Of a stretch of DNA of 6,692 nt, positions 5,392 through 6,692 are shown piece after piece (within the stretch, counting starts at the first letter, position 1; each line of letters opens with the position of its first letter). The DNA is from JANNAV01 sp031384695 (GTDB lineage: Bacteria; Pseudomonadota; Alphaproteobacteria; Rhodobacterales; Rhodobacteraceae), in assembly GCA_031384695.1 (NCBI GenBank), contig JANNAV010000127.1, forward strand, positions 1-6,692, in the 5' to 3' direction. Below the pieces are notes generated by a model. It worked only from the letters and a program-made list of their open reading frames with translations, was not told the DNA's origin and made no database searches. Position numbers and translations under genes: made by a program.

Positions 5392-6273
5392 GTGACCCAG
5401 ATGCCAAAAACCACTGGCGTGACGCTTACCACGGACGGCCGCGCGCCCGCCGAACGCAAGTATGACATGCGGCGGTTGTCCTATGCGGGCACCTTCACCA
5501 ACCCGTTCAAGGCCGGAACCATCCGGGTGATCGAGTGGTTGACGGCGAAGATTCAGCTGCTGCGGTTGATCCGGGATTTTGAGCGGTCGGGGGCGCCGTT
5601 CGGGGCGGCGTTCTGGCCGAAAGCGATCCGGCACATGGGCATCCGCATCGACACGCCGCCGGAAGAGATTGCGCGAATCCCCGCGACGGGGCCGGTGGTG
5701 GTGGTGGCCAATCATCCCAGCGGGTTGGTGGACGGTATGATCATGGCCGAGATGATCAACCGGGTGCGGTCGGATTTTCGCATTCTGACGCGGTCTTTGC
5801 TGACGGGTATTCCCGAGGTGGCCGAGTTCATGATCCCGGTGCCGTTCCCGCATGAGGAAAACGCGCGCGAACTGGGGCTGGAGATGCGCAATCTGACGAT
5901 GGAGCACCTGCGGCAGGGCGGCGTGATCATTCTGTTTCCGGCGGGCAAAGTGGCCTGTTCGCCCGATTGGTTCGGCACGGCGGTGGAGGCGGAGTGGAAT
6001 GTTTTCACCCATAAGATGATCCAGCGCAGCGGGGCGACCATCCTGCCGATCCATTTTCCGGGGCAGAACTCGCGGCTGTATCAGATCGCCAACCGGGTGT
6101 CGGCGACGCTGCGGCAGGGGCTTTTGCTCTATGAAATCAAGCGGTCACTGTTCAAACCGCAGCGGCCGCATATCGGGATGCCGATCTCGGCGGAGGTGCT
6201 GAAAGGCTGGGAAGGCAACCCGCGCGGATTCCTTGCATGGTTGCGCGAGCATACGCTGGGGCTTGGGCGCTAA
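5392..6273 (+). CDS. Lysophospholipid acyltransferase-like protein (PlsC superfamily)
   Basis: Predicted glycerolipid acyltransferase, 293 aa, which would transfer a fatty acyl group from acyl-ACP or acyl-CoA to a lysolipid at the inner membrane. The acceptor cannot be named from sequence. Superfamily motifs are in order: VVVVANHPSGLVDG (102-115), the catalytic His/Asp block with H108 and D114; FRILTRSLL (129-137) with the downstream IPVPF; FPAGKV (182-187), equivalent to the glycine-rich FPEGTR block of PlsC; and ILPIHFPGQNSRLYQIA (217-233). The spacing H-x5-D is one residue longer than the textbook H-x4-D, as in a divergent branch of the superfamily. No clear membrane helix or signal peptide is seen, so peripheral membrane attachment is likely. 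The GTG at 5392 is preferred because GGGAAGG lies 10 nt upstream; ATG 5401 is an alternative. It is the last gene of the operon, 30 nt after ptsH, and ends 10 nt from the convergent dehydrogenase. Confidence 0.85.
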   Translation: MTQMPKTTGVTLTTDGRAPAERKYDMRRLSYAGTFTNPFKAGTIRVIEWLTAKIQLLRLIRDFERSGAPFGAAFWPKAIRHMGIRIDTPPEEIARIPATGPVVVVANHPSGLVDGMIMAEMINRVRSDFRILTRSLLTGIPEVAEFMIPVPFPHEENARELGLEMRNLTMEHLRQGGVIILFPAGKVACSPDWFGTAVEAEWNVFTHKMIQRSGATILPIHFPGQNSRLYQIANRVSATLRQGLLLYEIKRSLFKPQRPHIGMPISAEVLKGWEGNPRGFLAWLREHTLGLGR

Positions 6274-6289
6274 CGGGAGCGTGTTAGCG
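6268..6289. terminator. Candidate hairpin between convergent genes, containing both stop codons
   Basis: CGCTAAC (6268-6274) and GTTAGCG (6283-6289) are perfect 7-bp inverted arms around an 8-nt loop. The acyltransferase TAA (6271-6273) lies in one arm and the dehydrogenase TAA (6284-6286, reverse strand) in the other, each preceded by an arginine CGC codon. A hairpin here could end transcripts from both sides. Neither strand has a following U-tract, so it is not a classical intrinsic terminator and the symmetry may simply come from two identical CGC-TAA gene ends. Confidence 0.3.
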
Positions 6290-6692
6290 GGTGGGAACGG
6301 GCACCTCGCCGCGATAATCGTAAAATCCGCGTTGGGTTTTGCGGCCAAGCCAACCCGCCTCGACGTATTTCGCCAGCAGCGGGCAGGGGCGGTATTTGGT
6401 ATCGCCCAGACCGTCATGCAGCACGTTCATGATGGCAAGGCAGGTATCCAGCCCGATGAAATCGGCCAGTTCCAGCGGCCCCATCGGGTGATTCGCACCC
6501 AGTTTCAGTGATTCGTCGATGGATTTCACCGAGCCGACGCCTTCGTAAAGGGTATAGACCGCCTCGTTGATCATCGGCATCAGGATGCGGTTGACGATGA
6601 AGGCGGGGAAATCTTCGGCGCTGGCGGCGGTTTTGCCAAGGCGGCCCACCACGGCCAGCAGGGTATCATAGGTGGGTTTGTCGGTGGCGATG
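6284..6692 (-). CDS. hbd: 3-hydroxybutyryl-CoA dehydrogenase, C-terminal part, cut by the window edge
   Basis: The visible 135 residues are the C-terminal portion of an NAD(P)-dependent 3-hydroxyacyl-CoA dehydrogenase that interconverts acetoacetyl-CoA and 3-hydroxybutyryl-CoA in the cytoplasm, a step of butyrate/fatty-acid breakdown linked to polyhydroxybutyrate turnover. Read on the reverse strand, the frame is open through position 6692 (…DKPTYDTLLAVVGRLGKT…), so the Rossmann domain and start lie outside. It shows the linker DFPAFIVNRILMPMINEAV, then LGANHPMGPLELADFIGLD, CLAIMNVL and YRPCPLLAKYVEAGWLGRKT with the family ending RGFYDYRGE. These blocks are highly characteristic of the C-terminal dimerisation/substrate domain of the short (about 290 aa) 3-hydroxybutyryl-CoA dehydrogenases. 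A GTG at 6652 is internal and not the start. The gene is convergent with the acyltransferase. The symbol hbd is the common one; paaH or fadB-type names are also used. Confidence 0.94.
   Translation of the reverse strand, partial: IATDKPTYDTLLAVVGRLGKTAASAEDFPAFIVNRILMPMINEAVYTLYEGVGSVKSIDESLKLGANHPMGPLELADFIGLDTCLAIMNVLHDGLGDTKYRPCPLLAKYVEAGWLGRKTQRGFYDYRGEVPVPTR

Noticed and set aside
5056..6054. Long reverse-strand open frame (332 codons) opposite ptsH and the acyltransferase
   Set aside because: It shadows two genes with clear motifs and good starts. Its product is rich in His/Arg/Pro/Gln and shows no recognisable domain or ribosome site.
917..6273. Possible complete sugar-transport PTS
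   Set aside because: Only EIIA and HPr are encoded. No Enzyme I, EIIB, EIIC or EIID motif was found in any frame, so a transport role is not supported here.
6282..6289. TGTTAGCG at the 3' end of the operon, the same eight bases as the start of the pckA operator
   Set aside because: The match does not extend into the rest of the 14-mer and is explained by the CGC-TAA end of the reverse-strand gene. It is far from any promoter.

Overview
The window reads as a chromosomal segment of an alphaproteobacterium, most likely a member of the Rhodobacterales (roseobacter group). The reasons are the high-GC coding style with abundant GTG starts and third-position G/C, the ChvG/ChvI envelope-stress two-component system divergent from pckA, and directly behind it a short-form HprK, RapZ, a mannose-type EIIA and HPr. 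The species cannot be fixed from the sequence alone.

Layout. Positions 1-587 (minus strand) hold the N-terminal third of ATP-type phosphoenolpyruvate carboxykinase (pckA), running off the left edge. Positions 588-916 are a divergent regulatory region. It contains two exact copies of a 14-bp imperfect palindrome 20 bp apart, best read as a LacI-family operator pair serving pckA, plus an inverted repeat and a direct repeat nearer chvI. Positions 917-6273 (plus strand) hold seven tightly packed genes: chvI, chvG, hprK, rapZ, a PTS EIIA (mannose family), ptsH (HPr) and a lysophospholipid acyltransferase-like protein. Gaps are 9, -4, -1, 3, 4 and 30 nt, so this is almost certainly one transcription unit with translational coupling. 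Positions 6284-6692 (minus strand) hold the C-terminal part of 3-hydroxybutyryl-CoA dehydrogenase, convergent with the acyltransferase and separated from it by only 10 nt.

How the genes fit together. ChvG senses an envelope or periplasmic signal and phosphorylates ChvI. HprK would phosphorylate HPr on Ser46, while the phosphorelay from an Enzyme I encoded elsewhere would charge HPr on His15 and then EIIA on His9. No EI and no sugar permease (EIIB/C/D) is present, so this is a regulatory PTS rather than a transport system. RapZ is a nucleotide-binding regulator, known in E. coli for control of amino-sugar synthesis. The acyltransferase points to membrane lipid remodelling as an output or partner. 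The flanking pckA (gluconeogenesis) and 3-hydroxybutyryl-CoA dehydrogenase (C4 / polyhydroxybutyrate or butyrate metabolism) place the regulatory cluster among central carbon genes.

The overall gene set is a known alphaproteobacterial arrangement, not a new system. The details most worth following up are the tandem operator upstream of pckA, the arginine in place of the Walker A lysine of RapZ, the hairpin around the ribosome binding site of the acyltransferase, and why that lipid enzyme is in the operon.
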